Assembly (NCBI GenBank): GCA_028994555.1
Contig: JARDVN010000001.1
Coordinates: 3,348,001 to 3,412,000 of the forward strand
Direction of reading: 5' to 3'
Length of the DNA: 64,000 bases
From: Citrobacter amalonaticus
GTDB taxonomy: Bacteria > Pseudomonadota > Gammaproteobacteria > Enterobacterales > Enterobacteriaceae
The position numbers and the translations under genes are program-made. Numbering within the stretch: the first letter of the stretch is position 1; each line of letters begins with the position of its first letter. Under the pieces are notes generated by a model. The model worked only from the letters and a program-made list of their open reading frames with translations, ran no database searches and was not told where the DNA came from. Positions 53,797 to 62,588 of this stretch are shown piece after piece.

Positions 53797-54507
53797 GTGA
53801 AAAAACAGACATTTCTTTTCGCGCTTGGCGTTGCGCTGGTGGGATGTGACAACAGCACCGCGCCGCTCTCTTTTACGCCGGAAATGGCCAGTTTTTCTAA
53901 TGAATTTGACTTTGATCCTTTGCGCGGACCGGTAAAAGACTTCAGTCAGACCTTACTTAATGAAAAGGGTGAAGTAGCGAAACGCGTCAACGGAACATTG
54001 TCTGAGGAAGGCTGTTTTGACTCGCTGGAATTGCACGATCTTGAAAACAATACCGCCGTGGCGTTGGTGCTGGATGCGAACTATTATCGCGATGCCGAAA
54101 CGCTGGAGAAGAAGGTACGGTTGCAGGGGAAATGCCAGCTTGCGGAACTGCCTTCGGCGGGCGTCGTCTGGGATACCGATGATAATGGCTTTGTCGTTGC
54201 GGCAACGGGTAAAGAGATGAAAGTTCAGTATCGCTATGATGCAGAAGGGTATCCGCTTGGCAAAACCACGATCAGTAAGGACCAGACGTTATCCGTCAGC
54301 GCAAAACCCTCAACGGATCCACGTAAGAAACTGGATTATACGGCGGTAAGTTTGCTTAACAATCACCCTTTGGGGAACGTTAAACAGACCTGTGACTATG
54401 ACCGTCATGCCAATCCCACGGATTGTACGCTGGTGATCGTCGATGAAAGCGTCAAACCCGCGGTTGAGCACAACTACACGATCAAAAATACCATCGATTA
54501 CTATTGA
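53797..54507 (+). CDS. ynfC: Lipoprotein YnfC
   Basis: 236 aa when read from GTG at 53797 (VKKQTFLFALGVALVGC), which yields a lipoprotein signal with lipobox ALVGC and acylated Cys17. The mature part, for example TPEMASFSNEFDFDPLRGPV and ANYYRDAETLEKKVRLQGKC, is nearly that of E. coli YnfC. ATGGGGAACCT before the GTG holds the ribosome binding site. Frame intact, including a six-A run. Function unknown. Confidence 0.93.
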   Translation: MKKQTFLFALGVALVGCDNSTAPLSFTPEMASFSNEFDFDPLRGPVKDFSQTLLNEKGEVAKRVNGTLSEEGCFDSLELHDLENNTAVALVLDANYYRDAETLEKKVRLQGKCQLAELPSAGVVWDTDDNGFVVAATGKEMKVQYRYDAEGYPLGKTTISKDQTLSVSAKPSTDPRKKLDYTAVSLLNNHPLGNVKQTCDYDRHANPTDCTLVIVDESVKPAVEHNYTIKNTIDYY

Positions 54508-54511
54508 GAAG

Positions 54512-54536
54512 ACCGCGCAGCGATTACTGCGCGGTA
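54512..54536 (+). terminator. Terminator between ynfC and speG
   Basis: ACCGCGCAG-CGATTA-CTGCGCGGT stem, then AGGTTTT. It starts four bases after the ynfC stop and overlaps the last codons of the convergent speG gene. Confidence 0.8.
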
Positions 54537-55084
54537 GGTTTTAACATCGCCGAACCGGGCGAGCGATGCTCTGCCAGGTACTGATGCTGGAAGATACACA
54601 TCCGGATCGTGTTGCGGTATTCCCCGTTAATAAAGAACTCATGAATCAGTTCGCCTTCGACCATAAAGCCCAGCTTACGGTAGATATGGATCGCTTTTTC
54701 GTTCTCTTTATCAACGATGAGGTACAGCTTATAGAGGTTAAGTACGGTAAATCCGTAATCCATCGCCAGACGGGCGGCTCGTGAGGCGAGACCCTTTCCC
54801 TGATATTCCGGGGAAATAATGATCTGAAATTCAGCCCGACGGTGGACATGATTGATTTCAACCAGTTCGACCAGACCGGCTTTTTCACCTTCACATTCCA
54901 CGACGAAACGACGTTCGCTCTGGTCGTGAATGTGCTTATCGTAGAGATCGGACAACTCGACAAACGCTTCGTAAGGCTCTTCAAACCAGTAGCGCATGAC
55001 GCTGGCATTGTTATCGAGTTGATGGACAAAACGTAAATCTTCACGCTCCAGCGGACGCAGCTTTACACTGAGGGCGCTTGTCAT
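54524..55084 (-). CDS. speG: Spermidine N-acetyltransferase
   Basis: GNAT-family enzyme that acetylates spermidine and spermine, detoxifying excess polyamine. 186 aa, intact. The acetyl-CoA loop is [38 protein letters not shown] belongs to the allosteric polyamine-binding part. Close to E. coli SpeG. With mdtJI, the window holds two ways of lowering free spermidine. ynfB lies 32 bp upstream in the same orientation. Confidence 0.96.
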   Translation of the reverse strand: MTSALSVKLRPLEREDLRFVHQLDNNASVMRYWFEEPYEAFVELSDLYDKHIHDQSERRFVVECEGEKAGLVELVEINHVHRRAEFQIIISPEYQGKGLASRAARLAMDYGFTVLNLYKLYLIVDKENEKAIHIYRKLGFMVEGELIHEFFINGEYRNTIRMCIFQHQYLAEHRSPGSAMLKPTAQ

Positions 55085-55116
55085 ACCAAATCCTTAAGTC
55101 TCTTTAACGCTTTATA

Positions 55117-55458
55117 TCAAGGGGCAATCACGCGACCGGTGCGACGATCCAGACAGCGCAGGGTGTTCGGTTCCCAGTATGCGTTCAGGTTGGCGCTCTG
55201 TTCGCAGCTGTCGCGGTTGTCAAAGGCCGCATCGGCTTTATCCCACTCTTTTTCCGCGCGTTTGTTCACTTTCTGGCGCAGACTACGCGTGTCATCCCAC
55301 TGTTCTTTTTGCATGGCTGCCTGTTGACGGCTCAGGGCGCTGTCACCCGATTCGATCACCAGTCGGCTGGTCTCAGCCTGCGCGGTCGCGGTGTAGACGA
55401 CAGCACTCAGCAGCAGCAAAGCTGTCTGGCACAGACGTTTGCGAAGCGTAATGTTCAT
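55117..55458 (-). CDS. ynfB: UPF0482 periplasmic protein YnfB
   Basis: 113 aa, intact. The signal peptide (residues 1-28, cut after TATAQA) is followed by a small charged domain with two cysteines ([14 protein letters not shown] and NTLRCLDRR) that may pair. Similar to E. coli YnfB; function unknown. Likely co-transcribed with speG; diverges from ynfA. Confidence 0.92.
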   Translation of the reverse strand: MNITLRKRLCQTALLLLSAVVYTATAQAETSRLVIESGDSALSRQQAAMQKEQWDDTRSLRQKVNKRAEKEWDKADAAFDNRDSCEQSANLNAYWEPNTLRCLDRRTGRVIAP

Positions 55459-55610
55459 GGCAAGTTCCTTTTATGAGCGACGCAAAAAGCATCATTAACA
55501 GGCAAATTCTACACCATTCCTCGTACAGGGCATACCCGCCGGAAGGTTATGGATAAGAACGGGTGATTATGGCGTATTATGCCTGAACCTCAGGTCAATG
55601 AATGAATCAG

Positions 55611-55938
55611 ATGATCAAAACCACGTTACTCTTTTTTGCCACCGCGCTGTGCGAAATCATCGGCTGTTTTCTTCCCTGGCTCTGGCTGAAGCGGGGGGGC
55701 CACCGTCTGGTTGCTGTTACCCGCCGGCGTTGCGCTGGCGCTGTTCGTCTGGCTGCTGACGTTGCATCCTGCCGCCAGTGGTCGGGTGTATGCCGCTTAT
55801 GGTGGCGTTTATGTTTGTACCGCTCTGATCTGGCTGCGCGTCGTGGATGGCGTAAAACTCAGCCTGTATGACTGGAGCGGGGCGCTCATCGCACTTTGCG
55901 GAATGTTGATTATTGTGGCGGGATGGGGGCGCGGGTAA
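55611..55938 (+). CDS. ynfA: UPF0060 membrane protein YnfA, one homopolymer frameshift
   Basis: Four-helix membrane protein of SMR-like fold; YnfA of Shigella has been reported as a drug efflux pump. [20 protein letters not shown] is the family start; the ATG at 55611 is chosen over the in-frame one at 55602. The frame breaks at a seven-G run (55693-55699), where [13 protein letters not shown] needs six; corrected length is 108 aa, as in E. coli. Diverges from ynfB. Confidence 0.92.
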
Positions 55939-56140
55939 GCGTTTTGCGTAACGGAAGGTTCCCGGTGGCGCATTGCGTGGTTTTACTCGCATAGCGCTTC
56001 CTTTATTCTTTTTTAAATCAATAAAATAGTTAACTTTAGCTTTTATTCGCTGGCTTCTCTTCGTCTTTTCCCCTGAAAAGTCCTCCTGTTATAACCCGCA
56101 TTTTTTTGTGATCAAGATTGAAAAACAGTCTGTTTATACT

Positions 56141-56154
56141 TGTATGGTAGTATG
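56141..56154 (+). promoter_or_regulatory. Candidate RspR operator before rspA
   Basis: TGTATGGTAGTATG, 48 bp upstream of the rspA ATG. The ydfI promoter carries the same 14-mer with one change, in inverted orientation, 47 bp upstream of its ATG. A CRP-like half site TGTGA lies at 56107-56111. Confidence 0.6.
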
Positions 56155-56202
56155 TGAATTGCGTAAATTCTCATCATCACCACACGGAACCAGGAAGAAA
56201 AA

Positions 56203-57417
56203 ATGAAGATTGTAGGGGCTGAGGTTTTTGTCACCTGTCCGGGGCGTAACTTTGTCACACTGAAGATTACGACCGAAGACGGCATCACCGGTCTGGGAGA
56301 CGCCACGCTGAATGGACGTGAACTGTCCGTTGTGTCGTACCTGAAAGATCATCTTTGCCCACAGTTGATCGGTCGCGATGCGCACCGCATCGAAGATATC
56401 TGGCAGTTCTTTTATAAAGGCGCGTACTGGCGTCGCGGCCCGGTAACCATGTCCGCTATCTCCGCGGTCGATATGGCGCTGTGGGATATCAAGGCCAAAG
56501 CCGCCAATATGCCGCTTTATCAGTTGCTCGGCGGCGCATCGCGTGAAGGGGTGATGGTTTACTGTCACACCACCGGTCACACCGTGGATGATGTGCTGGA
56601 AGACTATGCGCGCCATAAAGAGATGGGCTTCAAAGCCATCCGCGTTCAGTGCGGCGTACCGGGGATGAAAACCACTTACGGGATGGCGAAGGGAAAAGGG
56701 CAGGCTTATGAACCCGCCACCAAAGGACTGTGGCCGGAAGAGCAACTGTGGTCCACAGAGAAATATCTTGATTTCACTCCGACGCTTTTCGAAGCGGTGC
56801 GCAATACGTTCGGCTTTAACGAACATCTGCTGCACGACATGCACCACCGGCTGACGCCCATAGAAGCGGCACGCTTTGGTAAAAGCATTGAAGATTATCG
56901 TCTTTTCTGGATGGAGGACCCGACGCCTGCCGAGAATCAGGAGTGCTTCCGTCTGATTCGCCAGCATACGGTGACCCCGATTGCCGTCGGTGAAGTCTTC
57001 AACAGCATCTGGGACTGCAAGCAGCTGATTGAAGAACAGCTCATCGATTATATCCGCACCACGATCACCCACGCGGGTGGGATCACAGGCATGCGTCGCA
57101 TCGCCGATTTCGCCTCCCTTTACCAGGTGCGTACAGGGTCACACGGTCCGTCCGACCTCTCGCCGGTGTGTATGGCCGCTGCGCTGCATTTTGACCTGTG
57201 GGTACCGAACTTTGGCGTTCAGGAATACATGGGCTATTCCGAACAGATGCTGGAAGTATTCCCGCACAACTGGACCTTTGACAACGGTTATATGCATCCG
57301 GGCGAGAAGCCGGGACTGGGTATTGAGTTCGATGAAAAACTGGCGGCGAAATATCCCTATGACCCCGCCTGTTTGCCGGTTGCCCGGCTTGAAGATGGCA
57401 CCTTGTGGAACTGGTAA
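56203..57417 (+). CDS. rspA: Enolase-superfamily D-mannonate dehydratase RspA
   Basis: Converts D-mannonate to 2-keto-3-deoxygluconate in characterised members; named starvation-sensing protein in E. coli. 404 aa, intact, same length as E. coli RspA. The N-terminal capping domain is followed by the barrel; metal-ligand regions include [13 protein letters not shown] and [13 protein letters not shown], and [16 protein letters not shown] and [12 protein letters not shown] line the active site. AGGAAG precedes the ATG by 6 bases. In E. coli it pairs with rspB (a zinc dehydrogenase); here an MFS gene follows instead. Confidence 0.94.
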   Translation: MKIVGAEVFVTCPGRNFVTLKITTEDGITGLGDATLNGRELSVVSYLKDHLCPQLIGRDAHRIEDIWQFFYKGAYWRRGPVTMSAISAVDMALWDIKAKAANMPLYQLLGGASREGVMVYCHTTGHTVDDVLEDYARHKEMGFKAIRVQCGVPGMKTTYGMAKGKGQAYEPATKGLWPEEQLWSTEKYLDFTPTLFEAVRNTFGFNEHLLHDMHHRLTPIEAARFGKSIEDYRLFWMEDPTPAENQECFRLIRQHTVTPIAVGEVFNSIWDCKQLIEEQLIDYIRTTITHAGGITGMRRIADFASLYQVRTGSHGPSDLSPVCMAAALHFDLWVPNFGVQEYMGYSEQMLEVFPHNWTFDNGYMHPGEKPGLGIEFDEKLAAKYPYDPACLPVARLEDGTLWNW

Positions 57418-57475
57418 GTTAACATTTATACGACACGGATGTTGTTCACCTCTGAACCAACGAAGGTAATTATTT

Positions 57476-58816
57476 ATGGTTAGTTCCGTTGATATTAAAA
57501 ATGATGTTGATAGCAAACCTGTAGTGCGTCGTGTTGCTTCTGCTTCAGCGATTGGTACTGCAGCCGAATACTATGACTTTTTTGCCTATGGCACTGCGGC
57601 GGTGCTGTTTTTTGGACACTTATTCTTCCCCAGCGACGATCCGCTAATCAGTACGCTGGCGGCATTTGCCACCTATGCCGTGGGCTTCCTGGCAAGGCCA
57701 CTGGGCGGCATTGTCTTTGGACATATCGGCGATAAAGTGGGGCGTAAAAAAAGCGCTGGTTATCACGATACTGATCGTCGGGCTCGGGACATTCTGCATT
57801 GGCTTGTTGCCGACGTACGAAAAAATCGGGGTCTGGGCACCTGTCCTGTTAATTTTTATTCGTGTCCTCCAGGGGTTTGGTGTCGGGGGGTGAACAGGCA
57901 GGGGCGGTATTGATGACGGCCGAATATGCAGAACCGAAACGTCGGGGATTCTTTGCCAGTTGGGTGCAAATTGGTGCGCCGGTTGGCTTCCTGCTACCGA
58001 TGGCGCTGTTTGCGCTGCTCAATGCCACATTATCGCCGGAAGCGATGATGGATTACGGCTGGCGTATTCCGTTCCTGCTCAGTCTGCTGTTGGTGATTGT
58101 TGGCCTGTTTATTCGCCTGAGAATCGATGAGTCTCCGGTTTTTGCTCAGATTCGCGAGACAAAAGCGGAAGAATCCCGCCCATTGATTGAAGTTGTCCGC
58201 GACTTCCCGGGCATCGTGGTGAAAGGCGTCTGCGCGAAATTGATTGAAGCCTGTACCTTCGCGATGTTCACGGTGATCGTCCTGGCGTATGGCAAAGCTA
58301 ATAATCTGGATGCCAATATCTTAATGGAAACCATGATTATTGCGGTGGTAATCGAAGTTCTCGCGATACCGATGATGGGCGCGCTCTGCGACAAAATTGG
58401 TCGTAAGCCGGTGTATATCATGGGCGCGATGATCCAGGTCATTATGATCATTCCGTTCTTCCTTGCCATTAATCAGGATAGTTTCTGGTTAACGCAACTG
58501 GTGATGATTATCGTCATTAGCTTTGGTCACAGCATGTGCTATGCGCCACAGGCGTCGTTCTTCCCGGAACTGTTCCCGACGCACATTCGTTGCAGCGGCA
58601 TCGCTTTAATCTGGCAATTAGGCTCTCTGATTGGTAGCGGCGTGCTGGGGCTGGTAGCGGTGAAGATTCTGCAGGTCACCGGTGGACATTACTATGGGTT
58701 AGCAAGCTATGTGATTGTCCTGGGGGGTCGTTTCCATTATTGGTCTGCTCATGATGCCGGAAACCGCGCCTATGCGACTCAAGCGTGAATATCAGGAGTG
58801 GCATAAGCACGATTAA
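57476..58816 (+). CDS. MFS metabolite:H+ symporter, three homopolymer frameshifts
   Basis: Sugar-acid or organic-acid importer of the MHS branch (relatives: ShiA, ProP, E. coli YdfJ). The helix 2-3 loop [17 protein letters not shown] and the repeat in the second half [15 protein letters not shown] are typical. Three one-base breaks: seven A at 57746-57752, six G at 57885-57890 and six G at 58722-58727; one base less at each gives 445 aa ending WHKHD. Lying between rspA and ydfI, it most likely brings in the hexonate or hexuronate they process (inference). E. coli ydfJ sits near here but is a different, shortened MHS protein. Confidence 0.88.
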
Positions 58817-58859
58817 GAGAACAATACCCTAATGGCTGCAGGGAGGCAGCCAGCGCTCA

Positions 58860-58881
58860 GCCCAGGGCTCGATCCCTGGGC
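58860..58881. other. Perfect inverted repeat after the MFS gene
   Basis: GCCCAGGG-CTCGAT-CCCTGGGC, 44 bp past the MFS stop. No T tract follows, so a transcript-end stabiliser is more likely than a simple terminator. Confidence 0.55.
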
Positions 58882-58962
58882 GTCAGGCTCAGAAATCGCA
58901 TCCTGTCACATAACTTTTAAATGATGTTATACCAATTAGCGAAACATTAATTCAAATCAAAA

Positions 58963-58976
58963 CATACAACCATACA
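58963..58976 (-). promoter_or_regulatory. Candidate RspR operator before ydfI
   Basis: The minus strand reads TGTATGGTTGTATG, 13 of 14 identical to the rspA site at 56141-56154; 47 bp upstream of the ydfI ATG. Confidence 0.6.
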
Positions 58977-59023
58977 GGCGTTACTCTGGGACCGTCCTGA
59001 TTCCATTCAAAGTAGGTCATACA

Positions 59024-60490
59024 ATGCAAAACAAGCTCTTAACGGCAAACGCGACGCTTCCTGACTACGATCGCAGCCGACTGATCCCGCGTATTGTTCA
59101 TCTTGGTTTTGGTGCTTTCCATCGGGCGCACCAGGGCGTGTATACCGATATTCTGGCGGCAGAGCACAACAGCGACTGGGGATACTGCGAAGTGAACCTG
59201 ATCGGCGGCGAACAGCAGATAGCCGATCTCAAACAGCAGGATAATCTCTATACCGTGGCGGAAATGTCTGCGGATGCCTGGACGGCAAGGGTCGTGGGCG
59301 TGGTGAAAAAAGCGCTGCATGCTCAGGTCGACGGGCTGGAGAGTGTGCTGGCAGCGATGTGTGAACCGCAGGTTGCCATTGTTTCCCTGACGATTACGGA
59401 GAAAGGGTATTGCCATTCCCCGGCGACCGGACAACTGATGCTGGATCACCCGATGATCGCAGCCGATCTGCAAAACCCGCATCAGCCGAAATCTGCGCCT
59501 GGCGTAGTGGTGGAAGCGCTGGCGCGTCGTAAGGCGGCGGGCTTAGCGGCTTTCACGGTGATGTCCTGCGACAACATGCCGGAGAACGGTCACGTGATGC
59601 GTAACGTGGTCACCGCCTATGCGCGCGCTGTGGATGCTGAACTGGCCGCCTGGATCGAACAGAATGTGACGTTCCCGTCGACGATGGTTGACCGTATCGT
59701 TCCGGCCGTTACCGCCGACACGCTGGATAAAATTGAAAAACTGACCGGTGTACGCGATCCGGCGGGGGTGGCGTGTGAGCCGTTCCGTCAGTGGGTGATT
59801 GAAGATAACTTTGTTGCCGGTCGCCCTGAGTGGGAAAAAGCGGGGGCAGAACTGGTCTCTGACGTGATCCCCTTTGAAGAGATGAAATTGCGGATGCTCA
59901 ACGGCAGCCACTCATTTCTCGCGTATCTGGGCTATCTTGCGGGTTATCAGCACATCAATGACTGTATGGGCGATGAGAACTATCGCGTCGCAGCCCGGGC
60001 GCTGATGCTCAACGAGCAGGCGCCAACGCTGAAAGTGCAGGGTGTGGATCTGACGCGTTATGCCGATCTGCTGATCGAACGCTACAGCAACCCGGCGCTG
60101 CGTCACCGCACCTGGCAGATTGCGATGGACGGGAGCCAGAAATTGCCTCAGCGGATGCTGGATTCAGTGCGCTGGCATCTGACCCACAACAGCCGTTTCG
60201 ATTTGCTGGCGCTGGGCGTGGCGGGCTGGATGCGCTATGTCGGCGGCGTGGACGAGCAGGGGAATGCCATTGAAGTGAACGATCCGCTGTTGCCGGTTAT
60301 CCAACAGGCGGTGCAAAACAGTGCGGAAGGTGAAAGCCGCGTTGAAGCATTGCTGGGTATTGATGCGATCTTTGGGAGCGAACTGCCGAAGGTGGCATTG
60401 TTCACGCAGGCGGTGAAAGAGGCGTATCAGACATTGCTGGCGGAAGGGGCGAAAGCTACCGTGGCTAAATATGCGGCGAAAGTGAAGTAA
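59024..60490 (+). CDS. ydfI: Mannitol dehydrogenase-family oxidoreductase YdfI
   Basis: Polyol-specific long-chain dehydrogenase related to fructuronate reductase (UxuB) and mannitol dehydrogenase, 488 aa, intact. The nucleotide-binding start [17 protein letters not shown], the motif SCDNMPENG and the catalytic Lys in [18 protein letters not shown] are present. Beside RspA, the likely reaction is D-fructuronate to D-mannonate with NADH, giving the RspA substrate (inference). E. coli YdfI is nearly the same length (486 aa). Confidence 0.93.
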   Translation: MQNKLLTANATLPDYDRSRLIPRIVHLGFGAFHRAHQGVYTDILAAEHNSDWGYCEVNLIGGEQQIADLKQQDNLYTVAEMSADAWTARVVGVVKKALHAQVDGLESVLAAMCEPQVAIVSLTITEKGYCHSPATGQLMLDHPMIAADLQNPHQPKSAPGVVVEALARRKAAGLAAFTVMSCDNMPENGHVMRNVVTAYARAVDAELAAWIEQNVTFPSTMVDRIVPAVTADTLDKIEKLTGVRDPAGVACEPFRQWVIEDNFVAGRPEWEKAGAELVSDVIPFEEMKLRMLNGSHSFLAYLGYLAGYQHINDCMGDENYRVAARALMLNEQAPTLKVQGVDLTRYADLLIERYSNPALRHRTWQIAMDGSQKLPQRMLDSVRWHLTHNSRFDLLALGVAGWMRYVGGVDEQGNAIEVNDPLLPVIQQAVQNSAEGESRVEALLGIDAIFGSELPKVALFTQAVKEAYQTLLAEGAKATVAKYAAKVK

Positions 60491-60502
60491 CGCGTTCAGG
60501 AC

Positions 60503-60529
60503 TGCCGGATAATCAGGCATTATCCGGCA
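60503..60529. repeat. REP-like palindrome between ydfI and ydfZ
   Basis: TGCCGGATAAT-CAGGC-ATTATCCGGCA, a perfect 11-bp inverted repeat resembling REP/BIME units (GCCGGAT...ATCCGGC), between two convergent genes. May act as a bidirectional transcript end. Confidence 0.65.
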
Positions 60530-60538
60530 CTCACACCA

Positions 60539-60742
60539 TTAGTTCATGCCGAGACGAATCAATTCTACCGGGGCAAATTTGCCTTCACAGCCTTCCACTT
60601 CAACTGTTTTTTCACGACGAATTTGCGCTGCATCCAGGCCTTCAGTCTCAATGGCTTTGATGCGACCGGTATGGCCGGTGCCACTGATCATCACGCGGCT
60701 GCCTGTGGTGATTGCGTTACGGTTACGATCGTATGTCATCAT
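60539..60742 (-). CDS. ydfZ: YdfZ family protein (putative selenium-binding)
   Basis: 67 aa, intact, same length as E. coli Ydf[21 protein letters not shown] and the single Cys in [15 protein letters not shown] are conserved. E. coli YdfZ has been found to bind selenium and is strongly FNR-activated. The ATG at 60742 follows GGAGAAAATACC. Role in selenium metabolism uncertain; note the selenate-reductase-type operon at 45-50 kb. Confidence 0.92.
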   Translation of the reverse strand: MMTYDRNRNAITTGSRVMISGTGHTGRIKAIETEGLDAAQIRREKTVEVEGCEGKFAPVELIRLGMN

Positions 60743-60834
60743 GGTATTTTCTCCTTTCTAACTTACCGTCAAAGCCCGTGGGCTCTGGTCCCACGTAACG
60801 GGCGCTATATAAATACGCTTATCAGTCAGGATTT

Positions 60835-60857
60835 TTTTTGTTTTTGATCAATCTCAC
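60835..60857 (-). promoter_or_regulatory. Possible FNR half-conserved site before ydfZ
   Basis: The minus strand reads GTGAG-ATTG-ATCAA, one perfect and one degenerate FNR half site, about 100 bp upstream of the ydfZ start. The E. coli homologue is FNR-dependent. Confidence 0.35.
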
Positions 60858-60929
60858 ATCTTTTTTTGATGCAGGCATGCAGGGGAGAACACGGGGAAGC
60901 CTCATCTCTCGAAAAATGAGGCAGAGGAA

Positions 60930-61616
60930 TTACTCTTCGCTGAACCAGTCGCTATTTTCCTGGCGGATCAGCAGGACCGACTCGCCGATCTCTTGCAGAT
61001 GCTGAGTCATCGCTTTCTCAACGGCATCAGCGTCGTGCTTTTCCAGGGCGGCAAAAATATCCAGGTGCTGACGGAGCAACATTTCAGGCGGAGAGACGTG
61101 ATCGAGGCTCATGTAGCGCACACGGTCGATGGTGGCCTTGATATTTTCGATGGTGTCCCAGGCCAGCTGACAGTCCGCAATAGTTGCCAGCTTCTGGTGA
61201 AAATTGTCATCCAGCTCGAAAAAATCATTCAGTTGTTTGCGCTCAATGGCAATCCGCTGCTGATTAAGATTCTGCTCAAGCTGATAACACTGGCTGTCGG
61301 TGATTTGGGCTGCGGCCCGCCGCGCCACCGCGCATTCGATAGCCTGACGGACAAAACAGCCGTTTCGCACCTGCGAGAGGGAGATCTTGTTGACGTAGCT
61401 GCCGCGCTGGGGACGGATCTGGATCAAGCCGTTTTCCGCAAGCTTAATAAACGCTTCGCGCACCGGTTGACGAGAGACATCGAAGCGAACTGACACCTCT
61501 TTTTCGGACAGCGGCGTACCCGGCGCAATAAGGCAGTGCACGATGTCACGGCGAAGAATGCGATAAATCTGTTGATTTACCGGTTGTGTTGGGTTGAGTT
61601 GCGTTTCGACGGTCAT
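60930..61616 (-). CDS. rspR: GntR/FadR-family repressor RspR (YdfH)
   Basis: 228 aa, intact. N-terminal winged helix ([39 protein letters not shown]) and a C-terminal FCD ligand-binding domain whose metal-binding Asp/His residues lie in [11 protein letters not shown] and [14 protein letters not shown]. coli YdfH represses rspAB. Here the shared 14-mer in the rspA and ydfI promoters is a natural candidate for its operator. Confidence 0.93.
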   Translation of the reverse strand: MTVETQLNPTQPVNQQIYRILRRDIVHCLIAPGTPLSEKEVSVRFDVSRQPVREAFIKLAENGLIQIRPQRGSYVNKISLSQVRNGCFVRQAIECAVARRAAAQITDSQCYQLEQNLNQQRIAIERKQLNDFFELDDNFHQKLATIADCQLAWDTIENIKATIDRVRYMSLDHVSPPEMLLRQHLDIFAALEKHDADAVEKAMTQHLQEIGESVLLIRQENSDWFSEE

Positions 61617-61703
61617 TCGCTCTTACTTTTTAGAAAGTTAACCCACAAATTCTACCACTTTTTTGGCGTGAGCTATACCCGGCCCGCAGGCCGGGAGGCA
61701 AAA

Positions 61704-62450
61704 TTAACCGCGATGAACGCTCAGTCCGGCAAAAGATTGCGTCACTGGCATCATTTCTACCGTATTGATGTTGACATGGGCAGGCAGGGTGGCGACCCAC
61801 CAGACCGCTTCGGTCACATCTTCCGGCGTCAGCGCCGTGGTGTTCTCATAGGTTTTGCCCGCTTTATTGTCATCGCCTTTAAAGCGCACGTTGGAAAACT
61901 CCGTACCGCCGACCAGACCAGGCTCGATATCCGTGACGCGAACGGCCGTGCCGTGCAGGTCGGTACGCAGGTTCAGACTGAACTGACGTACAAACGCCTT
62001 GGTCGCGCCATACACGTTGCCGCCAGCATAAGGCCAACTGCCTGCGGTAGAGCCGATGTTGATGATATGCCCACGGTTACGCTCAACCATGCCTGGCAGG
62101 ACGGCGCGGGTCATGTAAATCAGCCCTTTGTTGTTGGTATCGATCATGGTTTCCCAGTCTTCCACGCTGGCTTTATGCGCCGGTTCCAGACCCAGCGCCA
62201 GTCCGGCGTTGTTGACCAGCAGGTCGATGTCACGCCATTCGGCAGGCAGTGATGCCAGCATCTCTTCGATGGCTGCGCGGTTGCGGACATCCAGTTGTGC
62301 GATCAGCACGTTATCGCCCAACGACTCTTTTAACTCTTGCAGGCGTTCCTGGCGACGGCCAGTGGCAATGACTTTATGCCCGTTCTCAACAAAACGACGT
62401 GTAATGCATTCACCAAAACCTGCGGTTGCTCCGGTTACTAAAACGATCAT
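61704..62450 (-). CDS. ydfG: NADP-dependent 3-hydroxy acid / malonic semialdehyde dehydrogenase YdfG
   Basis: Short-chain dehydrogenase, 248 aa, intact. The cofactor motif TGATAGFGECITRRF is near residue 7, NNAG follows, and the catalytic Ser and YxxxK lie in NIGSTAGSWPYAGGNVYGAT with Lys just after. E. coli YdfG oxidises L-allo-threonine, serine and 3-hydroxypropionate and removes malonic semialdehyde. The ATG at 62450 gives MIVLVTGATAGFG; a start five codons upstream is in frame. Confidence 0.95.
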   Translation of the reverse strand: MIVLVTGATAGFGECITRRFVENGHKVIATGRRQERLQELKESLGDNVLIAQLDVRNRAAIEEMLASLPAEWRDIDLLVNNAGLALGLEPAHKASVEDWETMIDTNNKGLIYMTRAVLPGMVERNRGHIINIGSTAGSWPYAGGNVYGATKAFVRQFSLNLRTDLHGTAVRVTDIEPGLVGGTEFSNVRFKGDDNKAGKTYENTTALTPEDVTEAVWWVATLPAHVNINTVEMMPVTQSFAGLSVHRG

Positions 62451-62588
62451 CTCACTGTTCCTCAACGCTTTTTACGTTTAACTACCATAGCATGTGATCC
62501 GCTCTCACGGGTAACCCTGGTTTTACAGGATTGCGGTCTTTTACCCTGAAGCCTACTCTATTGAACAAATCGTTTTCAGGAGTGAAAG

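Noticed and set aside
60503..60529. CRISPR or mobile-element end
   Set aside because: A single palindrome without spacers, transposase or target duplication; it fits a REP-like unit or transcript end between convergent genes.
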